This document shows, in pieces, positions 1 to 8,663 of a DNA stretch of 64,000 nucleotides. Source of the stretch: Pseudomonas sp. Au-Pse12 (GTDB lineage Bacteria; Pseudomonadota; Gammaproteobacteria; Pseudomonadales; Pseudomonadaceae); assembly GCF_021341665.1 (NCBI RefSeq), contig NZ_JAJTTH010000003.1, positions 62,001 to 126,000 of the forward strand, given 5' to 3'. The notes under the pieces were generated by a model. That model had not been told where the DNA came from. It was given only the letters and a program-made list of their open reading frames with translations, and did no database searches. A program made the position numbers and the translations under genes. Within the stretch, counting starts at the first letter, position 1. Each line of letters begins with the position of its first letter.

Positions 1-93
1 CGCGCCTGGCCGTTGAGCAAGGCACGCAACAGCGCGTCGTACAACGGTTTCCACCGCGCCTACCTGCCCGATGTGCTCAAGGGCGAGGAGTAA
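1..93 (+). CDS. 3' end of a gene upstream of atuC, probably the short-chain dehydrogenase atuB
   Basis: An open frame enters from the left edge and stops at 91-93, three bases before the atuC start. Only the last 30 residues are present, ending in LPDVLKGEE. In the P. aeruginosa atu cluster the gene before atuC is atuB, a short-chain dehydrogenase. The position and tight spacing fit that, but the tail carries no diagnostic motif. It is called from context only and is truncated by the window. Confidence 0.5.
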   Translation, partial: RAWPLSKARNSASYNGFHRAYLPDVLKGEE

Positions 94-96
94 GCC

Positions 97-1713
97 ATGC
101 CAGTGATTCAATCCCAACTCGACCCTCATGCCCCGTCGTTCGCGCAGAACCGCGAGGCCATGCTCGCGGGCCTGCAACAGCTGCAGGAACTGCAGCAGAA
201 CCTGCTGGCCAAGGCGGCCGAAGCCAAGGCCAAGTTCGACCAGCGCGGCCAGTTGCTGCCCCGCGAACGCCTCAACCTGCTGCTGGACCCGGGCGCGCCG
301 TTTCTCGAACTGGCCAGCCTGGCGGGCTACAAGCTGCACGACGACAAGGACGGCAGCCAGGCCGGCGGGGGCTTGATCGCCGGCATCGGCTATGTGTGCG
401 GGGTGCGCATGCTGGTGGTGGCCAACAACAGTGCGATCAGGGGCGGCACCATTTCCCCCAGCGGCCTGAAAAAGTCCCTGCGCCTGCAACAGATCGCCAT
501 GGAGAACAAGCTGCCGGTGGTGACCCTGGCGGAAAGCGGTGGCGCCAACCTCAACTACGCCGCGGAAATCTTCGTCGAGGGCGCGCGCAGCTTCGCCAAT
601 CAGGCGCGGATGTCGGCCATGGGCCTGCCGCAGATCACCGTGGTCCACGGCTCGGCCACCGCCGGCGGCGCCTACCAGCCCGGGCTCTCGGATTACGTGG
701 TGGTGGTGCGCGGCAAGGCCAAGCTGTTTCTCGCCGGGCCACCGCTGCTCAAGGCCGCCACCGGTGAAGTGGCCACCGATGAAGAACTGGGGGGCGCCGA
801 GATGCACGCCCAGGTCGCCGGCACCGCCGAGTACCTGGCGCAGAACGATGCCGATGGCATCCGCATCGTCCGCGAGATCGTCAGCCTGCTGCCGTGGAAT
901 GCCCAATTGCCGGTGCAGCCGGCGCGGACCTGGAGCGAGCCGCTTTACCCCATCGACGAATTGCTGGGGCTGATTCCCTCTGACCCGAAAAAGCCCTACG
1001 ACGCCCGGGAAATAGTCGCTCGCCTGGCCGACGGCTCGCAGTTCCTGGAGTTCAAGGGCGAGTTCGACTCACAGACCCTCTGCGGCCATTTGCAGATCCA
1101 GGGCCGGGCCTGCGGCTTTATCGGCAACAACGGCCCGATCACGCCCCAGGGCGCGAGCAAGGCCGCGCAGTTCATCCAACTGTGCGACCAGAGCCGCACG
1201 CCGCTGCTGTTCTTCCACAACACCACCGGGTTCATGGTGGGCACCGAGTCCGAGCAGCAAGGGGTGATCAAGCACGGGGCGAAGATGATCCAGGCGGTGG
1301 CCAATGCCCGGGTGCCGAAGCTGACCATCGTCGTCGGCGGTTCCTACGGCGCCGGCAACTACGCCATGTGCGGCCGCGGCCTGGACCCGCGCTTCATCTT
1401 CGCCTGGCCCAACAGCCGCACCGCGGTGATGGGCGGCGCCCAGGCCGGCAAGGTGCTGCGCATCGTCACCGAGGCCAAGCAGGCGAAGAACGGCCAGGAA
1501 GCCGACCCGAAGATGCTCGACATGCTGGAACAGGTCACCGCGCAGAAGCTCGACAGCCAATCCACGGCCTTGTACGGCAGCGCCAACCTGTGGGACGACG
1601 GGCTGATCGACCCGCGGGACACCCGTACCCTGCTGGGCTACCTGCTGGATATCTGCCATGAGGCACAGGTGCGCGAGCTGGCGCCCAACAGCTTTGGCGT
1701 GGCACGGTTTTGA
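97..1713 (+). CDS. atuC: Geranyl-CoA carboxylase beta subunit (carboxyltransferase)
   Basis: A 538-residue biotin-dependent carboxyltransferase, the length expected for AtuC. It transfers CO2 from the biotin of AtuF to cis-geranyl-CoA, giving isohexenyl-glutaconyl-CoA, in cytosolic citronellol/geraniol breakdown. The N-terminal half carries the acyl-CoA carboxylase beta fold with ISPSGLKKS and AESGGANL (residues about 128-155). The C-terminal half has the oxyanion-hole motifs GGSYGAGNYAMCGR and FAWPNSRTAVMGG (about 413-450). Methylcrotonyl-CoA carboxylase beta (LiuB) is the close relative. The neighbouring atuD, atuE and atuF decide in favour of the geranyl enzyme. It begins 3 bases after the preceding stop and so is in one operon with it. 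Confidence 0.9.
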   Translation: MPVIQSQLDPHAPSFAQNREAMLAGLQQLQELQQNLLAKAAEAKAKFDQRGQLLPRERLNLLLDPGAPFLELASLAGYKLHDDKDGSQAGGGLIAGIGYVCGVRMLVVANNSAIRGGTISPSGLKKSLRLQQIAMENKLPVVTLAESGGANLNYAAEIFVEGARSFANQARMSAMGLPQITVVHGSATAGGAYQPGLSDYVVVVRGKAKLFLAGPPLLKAATGEVATDEELGGAEMHAQVAGTAEYLAQNDADGIRIVREIVSLLPWNAQLPVQPARTWSEPLYPIDELLGLIPSDPKKPYDAREIVARLADGSQFLEFKGEFDSQTLCGHLQIQGRACGFIGNNGPITPQGASKAAQFIQLCDQSRTPLLFFHNTTGFMVGTESEQQGVIKHGAKMIQAVANARVPKLTIVVGGSYGAGNYAMCGRGLDPRFIFAWPNSRTAVMGGAQAGKVLRIVTEAKQAKNGQEADPKMLDMLEQVTAQKLDSQSTALYGSANLWDDGLIDPRDTRTLLGYLLDICHEAQVRELAPNSFGVARF

Positions 1714-1754
1714 TAGGACATTTCGCGGTCTGACCCCACTTGAGGAGAACAACA

Positions 1755-2912
1755 ATGATCTTCACCCAGGAACACGAAGAACTGCGGCGCACGGTGCGCC
1801 ACTTTGTCGACCGCGAGATCAACCCCCATGTCGAGGAATGGGAGAAGGCCGGGCGCTTTCCCATCCACGAGATTTTCCGCAAGGCTGGCGAACTGGGGCT
1901 GCTGGGCATCTCCAAGCCTGAAAAATTCGGCGGCATGGGCCTGGACTACAGCTACTCGATCGTGGCCGCCGAGGAATTCGGCACCATCCATTGCGGCGGC
2001 ATTCCCATGTCCATCGGCGTGCAGACCGACATGTGCACCCCGGCCCTGGCGCGCTTCGGCTCCGACGAACTGCGCGATGAATTCCTGCGCCCGGCCATCA
2101 GCGGCGAACAGGTGGGCTGCATCGGCGTCTCCGAAGTCGGCGCCGGCTCGGACGTGGCCGGGCTCAAGACCCACGCGCGCAAGGACGGCGACGACTATGT
2201 GATCAACGGCAGCAAGATGTGGATCACCAACTCCCCCAGCGCCGACTTCATCTGCCTGCTGGCCAACACCTCGGACGACAAGCCCCACATCAACAAGTCG
2301 CTGATCATGGTGCCGATGAACACCCCGGGCATCAGCCTCAGTTCGCACCTGGACAAGCTCGGCATGCGCAGCTCGGAAACCGCCCAGGTGTTCTTCGACA
2401 ATGTGCGAGTGCCCCAGCGCAACCGCATTGGCCATGAAGGCGCCGGGTTCATGATGCAGATGCTGCAGTTCCAGGAGGAACGGCTGTTCGGCGCGGCGAA
2501 CATGATCAAGGGCCTGGAGTACTGCGTCGACAGCACCATCGAGTACTGCAAGGAGCGCAAGACCTTCGGCAGCCCGCTGATCGACAATCAGGTGATCCAC
2601 TTCCGCCTGGCCGAGCTGTCCACCGAGATCGAGTGCCTGCGGGCCCTGGTCTACCAGGCCACCGAGCAGTACGTGCGCGGCCAGGACGTGACCCGCCTGG
2701 CGTCCATGGCCAAGCTCAAGGCCGGGCGCCTGGGCCGCGAGGTCAGCGACAGCTGCCTGCAGTACTGGGGCGGCATGGGCTTCATGTGGGACAACCCGGT
2801 GGCCCGGGCCTATCGCGACGTGCGCCTGGTGTCCATCGGCGGCGGTGCCGACGAGATCATGCTGGGGATCATCTGCAAGCTCATGGGCATCCTGCCGGGG
2901 AAAAAGAAATGA
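1755..2912 (+). CDS. atuD: Citronellyl-CoA dehydrogenase, acyl-CoA dehydrogenase family
   Basis: A 385-residue FAD-dependent acyl-CoA dehydrogenase that forms the 2,3 double bond of citronellyl-CoA to give geranyl-CoA. The start is the ATG at 1755, with GAGGAG 8 bases upstream. The flavin/substrate segment YVINGSKMWITN and the C-terminal QYWGGMGFMWDNPVARAYRD region are typical. At the place where many family members have the catalytic Glu (YEGT), this protein reads IGGGADEI, a variant with glycine. The base is then expected in another helix, as in isovaleryl-CoA dehydrogenase. The stop overlaps the atuE start by four bases (ATGA), which suggests translational coupling. Confidence 0.9.
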   Translation: MIFTQEHEELRRTVRHFVDREINPHVEEWEKAGRFPIHEIFRKAGELGLLGISKPEKFGGMGLDYSYSIVAAEEFGTIHCGGIPMSIGVQTDMCTPALARFGSDELRDEFLRPAISGEQVGCIGVSEVGAGSDVAGLKTHARKDGDDYVINGSKMWITNSPSADFICLLANTSDDKPHINKSLIMVPMNTPGISLSSHLDKLGMRSSETAQVFFDNVRVPQRNRIGHEGAGFMMQMLQFQEERLFGAANMIKGLEYCVDSTIEYCKERKTFGSPLIDNQVIHFRLAELSTEIECLRALVYQATEQYVRGQDVTRLASMAKLKAGRLGREVSDSCLQYWGGMGFMWDNPVARAYRDVRLVSIGGGADEIMLGIICKLMGILPGKKK

Positions 2913-3706
2913 GCCCGCTTCCTGCCTGCCAGACCCTGCTGCTGGAATCGCGCAACGGCGTGCTGTTCATCCGCCTCAACCGCCCCGAAAGCCGCAACGC
3001 CATGAGCCTGCAAATGGTCGCCGAACTGCGCACGGTGATGGCCGCGGTCCGTGACCGGCGGAGCATCCGCGCCCTGGTCCTGCGGGGTAGCGGCGAGCAC
3101 TTCTGCGCCGGTGGCGACCTCAAGGACATGGCTGGTGCCCGAGCCCATGGCAGCAGCGCCTACCGCGAATTGAACCGGGCCTTCGGCGCCCTGCTGGAAG
3201 AAGCCCAGAACCTGCCGCAGGTTCTGCTCTGCGTGCTGCAAGGCGCGGTGCTCGGCGGTGGCTTCGGCCTGGCCTGTGTCAGCGACATCGCCATTGCCGA
3301 GCAATCGGCGCAGTTCGGCATGCCGGAAACCAGCCTGGGCCTGCTGCCGGCACAGATTGCTCCGTTCGTGGTGCAGCGCATCGGCCTGACCCAGGCCCGG
3401 CGCCTGACCCTGACCGCCGCCCGCTTCGACGGCACCGAGGCCCAGCGCCTGGGCCTGGTGCACTTTGTCGAGAGCGGAGCGCAGGCGCTGGAGGAGCGCC
3501 TTGAACAGCAGCTGGCACAGGTCCTGCGCTGCGCCCCGGGCGCCAACGCGGCAACCAAGGCCTTGCTCCTGGCGAGTGTCGAGCACCCCCTGGGGCCGTT
3601 GCTGGATCAGGCCGCCAGCGACTTCGCCAACGCGGTCCTGGGCGAGGAAGGTGTCGAGGGCACCCTGGCCTTCGTGCAGAAACGCAAACCGGCCTGGGCC
3701 AGCTGA
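2909..3706 (+). CDS. atuE: Isohexenylglutaconyl-CoA hydratase, crotonase family
   Basis: A 265-residue enoyl-CoA hydratase/isomerase family protein acting after the carboxylase: it hydrates isohexenyl-glutaconyl-CoA to the 3-hydroxy product, which is then cleaved by a lyase. The first oxyanion-hole segment is HFCAGGDLKDM and the second is GAVLGGGFGLACVSDIAIA, followed by FGMPETSLGLLPA, which carries a family acidic residue. The ATG at 2909 overlaps the atuD stop. A longer in-frame reading upstream exists but only runs through atuD. Assignment to AtuE rather than the leucine-pathway LiuC rests on the gene order. Confidence 0.87.
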   Translation: MSPLPACQTLLLESRNGVLFIRLNRPESRNAMSLQMVAELRTVMAAVRDRRSIRALVLRGSGEHFCAGGDLKDMAGARAHGSSAYRELNRAFGALLEEAQNLPQVLLCVLQGAVLGGGFGLACVSDIAIAEQSAQFGMPETSLGLLPAQIAPFVVQRIGLTQARRLTLTAARFDGTEAQRLGLVHFVESGAQALEERLEQQLAQVLRCAPGANAATKALLLASVEHPLGPLLDQAASDFANAVLGEEGVEGTLAFVQKRKPAWAS

Positions 3707-3713
3707 CCGATTC

Positions 3714-3736
3714 TAGGAGCCGGCTCGCCGGCCAAC
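3714..3736. repeat. REP-like element between atuE and atuF
   Basis: The 57-base gap between atuE and atuF holds TAGGAGCCGGCTCGCCGGC, a GC-rich interrupted palindrome preceded by TAGGAG. It matches the common short extragenic repeats of fluorescent pseudomonads. It could fold in the mRNA and modulate atuF expression relative to atuE. Confidence 0.6.
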
Positions 3737-3763
3737 GCCCCCCACCGATTCCCGGGAGCCTGT

Positions 3764-5719
3764 ATGCCCAATTTCAGCAAGATCCTGATCGCCAATCGCG
3801 GCGAAATCGCCTGCCGCATCCAGCGCACCGCCCAGGCTCTGGGCTATCGCACCGTGGCCGTGTTCAGCGATGCCGACGCCGAGGCCCTGCACGTGCAAAT
3901 GGCCGACGAAGCCGTGCACATCGGCCCGTCCGCGGTGCAGCAGTCCTACCTCGACGGCGCCGCGCTGCTGGAGGCCGCCCGGCGTACCGGCGCCGATGCC
4001 ATCCACCCCGGCTATGGCTTTCTTTCGGAAAATGCCGAGTTCGCCGCCGCCTGTGAAAGCGCCGGGCTGGTGTTTATCGGGCCCAGCGCCGCGGCCATCG
4101 AGCTGATGGGCAGCAAGCGTCGCTCAAAGCTCGCCATGCTCGAAGCCGGCGTACCCTGCATCCAGGGTTATCAGGGAGCGGAACAGGACGACGCCACCTT
4201 ACAGCGCGAAGCCCAGCGCATCGGCTACCCGCTGATGATCAAGGCCAGCGCCGGCGGTGGCGGGCGCGGCATGCGCCTGGTGCAACAAGCCGAGCAGTTG
4301 CTGGAGCAGATCCGCACTGCGCGCTCCGAAGCCCTGCATGCCTTTGGCAGCGACGAGCTGATTCTCGAACAGGCGCTGCTCGAACCACGGCACGTCGAGG
4401 TGCAGGTGTTCGGCGACCAGCATGGCCAGCTGATCCATTTGGGTGAGCGTGATTGCTCGATTCAGCGCCGTCATCAGAAGGTTATCGAAGAGGCGCCCTG
4501 CCCGGTCATGACCGCCGAGCTGCGCCAGGCCATGGGCGAGGCCGCGCTCAAGGCCGGGCGGGCGGTGAACTATGTCGGCGCTGGCACCGTGGAATTCCTG
4601 CTGGATGCCAGCGGGCAGTTCTATTTCCTGGAAATGAATACCCGCCTGCAGGTGGAGCACCCGGTGACCGAGCTGGTGACCGGCCTCGACCTGGTGGCCC
4701 TGCAACTGCACGTGGCGGCCGGCGAGCCGCTGCCCCTGAGCCAGGAGCAGGTGCGACTCGACGGCCACGCCATCGAAGTGCGGCTGTATGCCGAGGACCC
4801 CGCGCAAGACTTCCTGCCGCAGACCGGCCAGATCCTGGGCTGGGAGCCGGCGCCTGGGGTCCGCACCGACCATGGCTTGCAGGAAGGCCAATGGGTCAGC
4901 CCGTTCTACGACCCGATGCTGGGCAAGCTGATCGCCCACGGCGCGACCCGCGAAGAGGCGCGGCGCAAGCTGCTGCGCGGGGTCGAGGATTGCGTGCTGC
5001 TGGGGCTGGAAAGCAACCGCCGGTTGCTGGCCAACCTGCTACGCCACCCGGTGTTCGCCAGCGGCCACTTCAGCACCGCGTTCATTGCCGAGCATTTTGC
5101 CCAGGACCCGAGCCTGCAACCCCAGGAGCCCACTGCCGAGGAACTGGCCATCGCCGCCGCGCTGTTCCATCACCACAGCGCCAGCGCCCATGGCCCGGCC
5201 CTGAACGCCTGGAGCAACAATGCCGGGGGGCCCCTGGATTACCGTCTCGGCGTGCAGGAGCGCCAATGGTCGCTGCAACTGAGCGCGGGCCCCTCGGGAG
5301 CGCTGCAAATACGCCAGGACACTGGGCCGTTGCAACTCAAGGTGCGCAGTGCCGATGGCCGGCGGGCCAGCCTGGAGATCGACGGCATTCGCCGGCAGTG
5401 CGCCTATCGGCTGCGGGGCGGGGAGCTGTGGCTGAGCAACGCCCACGGCAGCCTGCACTTGCAGGACCGCACCCATGCCCCGGCGCAGGGCCCGCTCGGC
5501 GCCCACAGCGGCACCCTCAAGGCCCCCATGGATGGGGCAATCGTCGATGTGCTGGTCAGTGAGGGCATGAGCGTCAGCAAGGGCCAACTGCTGCTGGTGC
5601 TGGAAGCGATGAAGATGGAGCACCCGCTCAAGGCCGGGATCGACGGCGTGATCACCCGGGTCCAGGTGAGCCTGGGGGACCAGGTGAAAAACCGCCAGGT
5701 GCTGGTGGAGGTGGAATAA
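3764..5719 (+). CDS. atuF: Geranyl-CoA carboxylase alpha subunit (biotin carboxylase plus biotin carrier)
   Basis: A 651-residue fusion of an N-terminal biotin carboxylase (starting KILIANRGEIACRI, ATP-grasp glycine-rich loop KASAGGGGRGMR at about residues 156-167, and EMNTRLQVEHPVTE at about 290-303) with a C-terminal biotinyl carrier domain. The biotinylated lysine lies in EAMKMEHP near residue 615. It carboxylates biotin with ATP and bicarbonate for AtuC. The length agrees with AtuF and MccA-type subunits. The atuG and atuH genes that follow in P. aeruginosa are not present downstream; an unrelated exonuclease gene follows instead. Confidence 0.9.
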   Translation: MPNFSKILIANRGEIACRIQRTAQALGYRTVAVFSDADAEALHVQMADEAVHIGPSAVQQSYLDGAALLEAARRTGADAIHPGYGFLSENAEFAAACESAGLVFIGPSAAAIELMGSKRRSKLAMLEAGVPCIQGYQGAEQDDATLQREAQRIGYPLMIKASAGGGGRGMRLVQQAEQLLEQIRTARSEALHAFGSDELILEQALLEPRHVEVQVFGDQHGQLIHLGERDCSIQRRHQKVIEEAPCPVMTAELRQAMGEAALKAGRAVNYVGAGTVEFLLDASGQFYFLEMNTRLQVEHPVTELVTGLDLVALQLHVAAGEPLPLSQEQVRLDGHAIEVRLYAEDPAQDFLPQTGQILGWEPAPGVRTDHGLQEGQWVSPFYDPMLGKLIAHGATREEARRKLLRGVEDCVLLGLESNRRLLANLLRHPVFASGHFSTAFIAEHFAQDPSLQPQEPTAEELAIAAALFHHHSASAHGPALNAWSNNAGGPLDYRLGVQERQWSLQLSAGPSGALQIRQDTGPLQLKVRSADGRRASLEIDGIRRQCAYRLRGGELWLSNAHGSLHLQDRTHAPAQGPLGAHSGTLKAPMDGAIVDVLVSEGMSVSKGQLLLVLEAMKMEHPLKAGIDGVITRVQVSLGDQVKNRQVLVEVE

Positions 5720-5744
5720 CCCGGCCAACCGGCGCCAGACCCCG

Positions 5745-5774
5745 GCATCGAGCGCGCGCGACGCCGCTCGATGC
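5745..5774 (+). terminator. Hairpin after atuF, probable end of the atu transcript
   Basis: A perfect 10-base inverted repeat (GCATCGAGCG and CGCTCGATGC) with a 10-base loop lies 25 bases after the atuF stop. There is no T-run, so it may be a REP-like structure or a weak terminator. Confidence 0.45.
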
Positions 5775-5859
5775 ACTGGCGCAGCACTGCCCCTAGGCGG
5801 ATGCCTCGGCTTTGGCTACGCTCAAGCCTCTTCAGGATGTTTCAAGGCTGGAATTTGTG

Positions 5860-6399
5860 ATGCCCCACTGGCTGGTAATAGATCTGGAAGCCACGACGGA
5901 TGAAGGGGGCTGGCCGGTGAGCGAGATGGAAATCATTGAGATCGGCGCCACCCTCGTCAACCGCCAGGGCCGGGAACAGGACCACTTCCAGCGTTTCGTC
6001 CGCCCGCTCCGGCGCCCGAGGCTGACGCCGTTCTGCCGCGAACTGACCCACATCACCCAGGCCAATATCGACAGCGCCGCGCCCCTGAGTGAAGTCTGGG
6101 GGCTGTTCGAACGCTGGCTTGGCCAGCATCAACCGCGCCTGGAGGGCTGGGCCAGCTGGGGCGACTACGACCGCAAGCAATTGCAGCTGGAGTGGCACAA
6201 CCAACAGTTGCACAGCCTGCTCAATGATGTGCCGCACATGAACCTCAAGCAGCGCTTCGCCAAGGCTCGGCGCCTGGAGCGGCCCCTGGGCCTGAACGCG
6301 GCCCTGCAACTGGCCGGCATGCAGTTCAGTGGCCAGCAGCATCGAGCCCTGGAAGATGCCCGCAATACAGCGCGCTTATTGCCACTGATTCTTCCTTGA
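5860..6399 (+). CDS. DEDDh-family 3'-5' exonuclease
   Basis: A 179-residue protein with the RNase T/DnaQ exonuclease fold. Motif Exo I is VIDLEATTD at residues 5-13 (acidic DxE pair), Exo II lies in THITQANIDSA, and Exo III is HRALEDARNTARL near the C-terminus with the DEDDh histidine. It resembles the ERI-1/KapD-like stand-alone exonucleases that trim RNA or DNA 3' ends. The start at the ATG 5860 was chosen because the exonuclease domain begins at once; an upstream in-frame ATG at 5812 would add 16 unconserved residues. The substrate is unknown. Confidence 0.75.
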   Translation: MPHWLVIDLEATTDEGGWPVSEMEIIEIGATLVNRQGREQDHFQRFVRPLRRPRLTPFCRELTHITQANIDSAAPLSEVWGLFERWLGQHQPRLEGWASWGDYDRKQLQLEWHNQQLHSLLNDVPHMNLKQRFAKARRLERPLGLNAALQLAGMQFSGQQHRALEDARNTARLLPLILP

Positions 6400-6473
6400 T
6401 GGCGGCAGGTGACGGCCTTTGAGGCCTTGTGCATACTGGCCGACCTTTTTGACCCTTTCTTGAGGAATCGCCC

Positions 6474-6758
6474 ATGTTTAAAGTCAACGAGTACTTCGAC
6501 GGCACCGTCAAGTCGATTGCCTTCGGCACGGCCGAAGGCCCAGCCACCATTGGCGTCATGGCCCCGGGCGAATACGAGTTCGGCACCGCACAACGGGAAA
6601 TCATGCACGTGGTCTCCGGCGCCCTGACCGTGCGCCTGCCGGACAGCGCCGACTGGGAAACCTTCCCTGCCGGCAGCCAGTTCAACGTCCCGGCCAACAG
6701 CAAGTTCCAGCTGAAAGTCGCGGTGGACACGGCTTATCTGTGCGAATACCGCGGCTGA
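6474..6758 (+). CDS. ppnP: Pyrimidine/purine nucleoside phosphorylase (cupin, DUF1255)
   Basis: A 94-residue small cupin, nearly colinear with E. coli PpnP (YaiE), which splits nucleosides with phosphate to give a base and ribose-1-phosphate. The family core is visible as [25 protein letters not shown], followed by [19 protein letters not shown]. The ATG follows a TGAGGAA ribosome site. It stands alone between the exonuclease gene and a shared terminator. Confidence 0.85.
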   Translation: MFKVNEYFDGTVKSIAFGTAEGPATIGVMAPGEYEFGTAQREIMHVVSGALTVRLPDSADWETFPAGSQFNVPANSKFQLKVAVDTAYLCEYRG

Positions 6759-6783
6759 TCGACCCCGCCGCGTTATCGCAGGA

Positions 6784-6822
6784 ATAAAAAATGCCCGTCT
6801 CCCAGGAGACGGGCATTTTTCA
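6784..6822. terminator. Bidirectional terminator between ppnP and the MOSC gene
   Basis: A strong stem, ATGCCCGTCTCC pairing with GGAGACGGGCAT over a CA loop, is flanked by an A-run on the left and a T-run on the right. It can stop both the ppnP transcript and the convergent MOSC gene. Confidence 0.85.
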
Positions 6823-6834
6823 TGGTGGCTGCGG

Positions 6835-7638
6835 TTATTCGAGAACCGTCACCGGCATCCCTACCTGCAAGCGGCCGTTGCCATCGTTGACCAGGTTCTG
6901 CCCGAACATCGCCCCGTCGGCCTGGGCACGGTACTGCTGCAAGGTGGCCAGGGGTTCGCGGTCGGCGCTGCGCTCGCCGGTCTGTGGATCGATGGTGGTG
7001 AGGATGCAACGCGAGCACGGCTTGACCACACGAAACTCGACATCGCCAATCCGTATGCGTCGCCACTGGTCCTCGGCAAAGGCCGCGCTGCCCTCGATCA
7101 CCAGATTGGGGCGAAAACGCAGCATCTCCAGAGGCCGTCCGACCCGAGCGGACAAGTCCTCAAGCGACGCCTGGCCAATCAGCAGCAGCGGAAAGCCATC
7201 GGCAAACGCCACTTGGTCATCGTCCCTGCCGTAACCGGCGGCGGTGGTTCGCGCCCGCTCCGCGGGCACCTGCACCAGGCGGGTAGGCTTGCCGATGAAT
7301 TGGCTGACCCAGTCAGCGGCTTCGTCCCCGGCATCGGGAACCCGCAGGCTGTCCTGCCAAATAGTCACGCCACGCAAAGGCGCATCGGCGGCCGGCAGCG
7401 GCACTTGCAGGGTGGCGTAGCCGGGGGCGCTCAAGGTCAGGCCGCCCTGGTCATTGCACAATGCCGACAGTTGGCTCATCCGCGCCACGGCGCGCTGAGT
7501 GAGGAAACGCCCGCTGGCCTCATCCACCAGCATCCAGCGGCGATCCCCTTGCAGCCCGAGCTTGTCCAGGCCGATCTGTTGCAGGGTTTCGCCCCTGGCG
7601 GATTTCAACGGGTATCGATAAAGCGCGCTAAGACGCAT
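6835..7638 (-). CDS. MOSC domain-containing protein (YcbX-type)
   Basis: A 267-residue protein with an N-terminal MOSC beta-barrel domain (MRLSALYRYPLKSARGE) and a C-terminal MOSC domain holding the cysteine in RVVKPCSRCILTTIDPQTGE. That cysteine is the usual molybdenum-cofactor sulfur/ligand residue. E. coli YcbX, of similar domain order, reduces N-hydroxylated bases, but it also has a ferredoxin domain that is absent here. Its partner reductase is unknown. It is a single gene running towards ppnP. Confidence 0.8.
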   Translation of the reverse strand: MRLSALYRYPLKSARGETLQQIGLDKLGLQGDRRWMLVDEASGRFLTQRAVARMSQLSALCNDQGGLTLSAPGYATLQVPLPAADAPLRGVTIWQDSLRVPDAGDEAADWVSQFIGKPTRLVQVPAERARTTAAGYGRDDDQVAFADGFPLLLIGQASLEDLSARVGRPLEMLRFRPNLVIEGSAAFAEDQWRRIRIGDVEFRVVKPCSRCILTTIDPQTGERSADREPLATLQQYRAQADGAMFGQNLVNDGNGRLQVGMPVTVLE

Positions 7639-7727
7639 GTCCAGCTCCCAGCAGGGGAAAAACGCTCACCCTATACCAGCGCCCCGGCGAAGCAAAGGCA
7701 CTGGCATCGAGTCAGCGGGGCAGGCTA

Positions 7728-8663
7728 TCAGGCGTTGACTTCATCGAGCATCAGCCGCTGACGAACCACGTCCACCAGTTTGTCCGGCTGGAACTTGGAG
7801 AGGAAGTTGTCGCAACCGACCTTCTTCACCATGGATTCGTTGAAGCTGCCGGACAGGGAGGTATGCAGCACCACATAAAGCCCACGCAGGCGCGGATCGT
7901 TGCGGATCTCGGTGGTCAGGCGGTAACCGTCCATTTCCGGCATTTCCGCGTCGGTGAACACCATCAGCAGCTTGTCGGTCATCACCGCGCCGGTATCGGC
8001 CCAGGCCTTGAGCATGTTCAGGGCCTTGAGGCCGTCGCTGGCGATATGCATCTTCACCCCCAGCTGGCCCAGGGTGTCGCGCAACTGCGAGAGCGCCACG
8101 TTGGAGTCGTCCACCAGCAGCACTTCGCGGCCACGAGCACGCTCCAGCACCGGATCTTCCAGCTTGTCCCGGGAAACCTTGGCGTTGTAAGGCACGATTT
8201 CCGCCAGGACCTTCTCCACGTCGATGATTTCCACCAGCTGGTCATCCACCTTGCTGATGGCGGTCAGGTAATGCTGGCGGCCGGCGCTGGTGGGCGGCGG
8301 CATGATGGCTTCCCAGTTCATGTTGACGATGCGGTCCACGCCACCGACCAGGAACGCCTGCACCGAGCGGTTGTACTCGGTGACGATGATGGTGCTGTTG
8401 GGGCCCGGAACCAGGGGACGCATGCCGATGGCTTGGGACAGGTCGATGACCGGAAGGGTCTGGCCGCGCAGGTTGACCACGCCGCAGACGAATGGATGGC
8501 GCTGGGGCATCAGGGTCAGCTTCGGCAGCTGCAGCACTTCCTGGACCTTGAATACGTTGATCGCGAACAGCTGTCGACCGGCCAGGCGGAACATGAGGAT
8601 TTCCAGGCGATTCTCACCCACCAGTTGCGTGCGTTGATCTACCGTGTCGAGAATGCCGGCCAT
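7728..8663 (-). CDS. cheV: Chemotaxis coupling protein CheV (CheW plus receiver)
   Basis: A 311-residue protein with a CheW-like scaffold domain (about residues 20-165; FVCGVVNLRGQTLPVIDL) and a C-terminal receiver domain (about 178-305; VLLVDDSNVA, phospho-acceptor D238 in VFTDAEMPEMDG, and the conserved Lys in FLSKFQPD). It links receptors to CheA and is tuned by phosphorylation. The ATG at 8663 has CAGGAG upstream; a longer reading from 8753 lacks support. It is monocistronic, away from the che operon, as is common for CheV in Pseudomonas. Confidence 0.9.
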   Translation of the reverse strand: MAGILDTVDQRTQLVGENRLEILMFRLAGRQLFAINVFKVQEVLQLPKLTLMPQRHPFVCGVVNLRGQTLPVIDLSQAIGMRPLVPGPNSTIIVTEYNRSVQAFLVGGVDRIVNMNWEAIMPPPTSAGRQHYLTAISKVDDQLVEIIDVEKVLAEIVPYNAKVSRDKLEDPVLERARGREVLLVDDSNVALSQLRDTLGQLGVKMHIASDGLKALNMLKAWADTGAVMTDKLLMVFTDAEMPEMDGYRLTTEIRNDPRLRGLYVVLHTSLSGSFNESMVKKVGCDNFLSKFQPDKLVDVVRQRLMLDEVNA

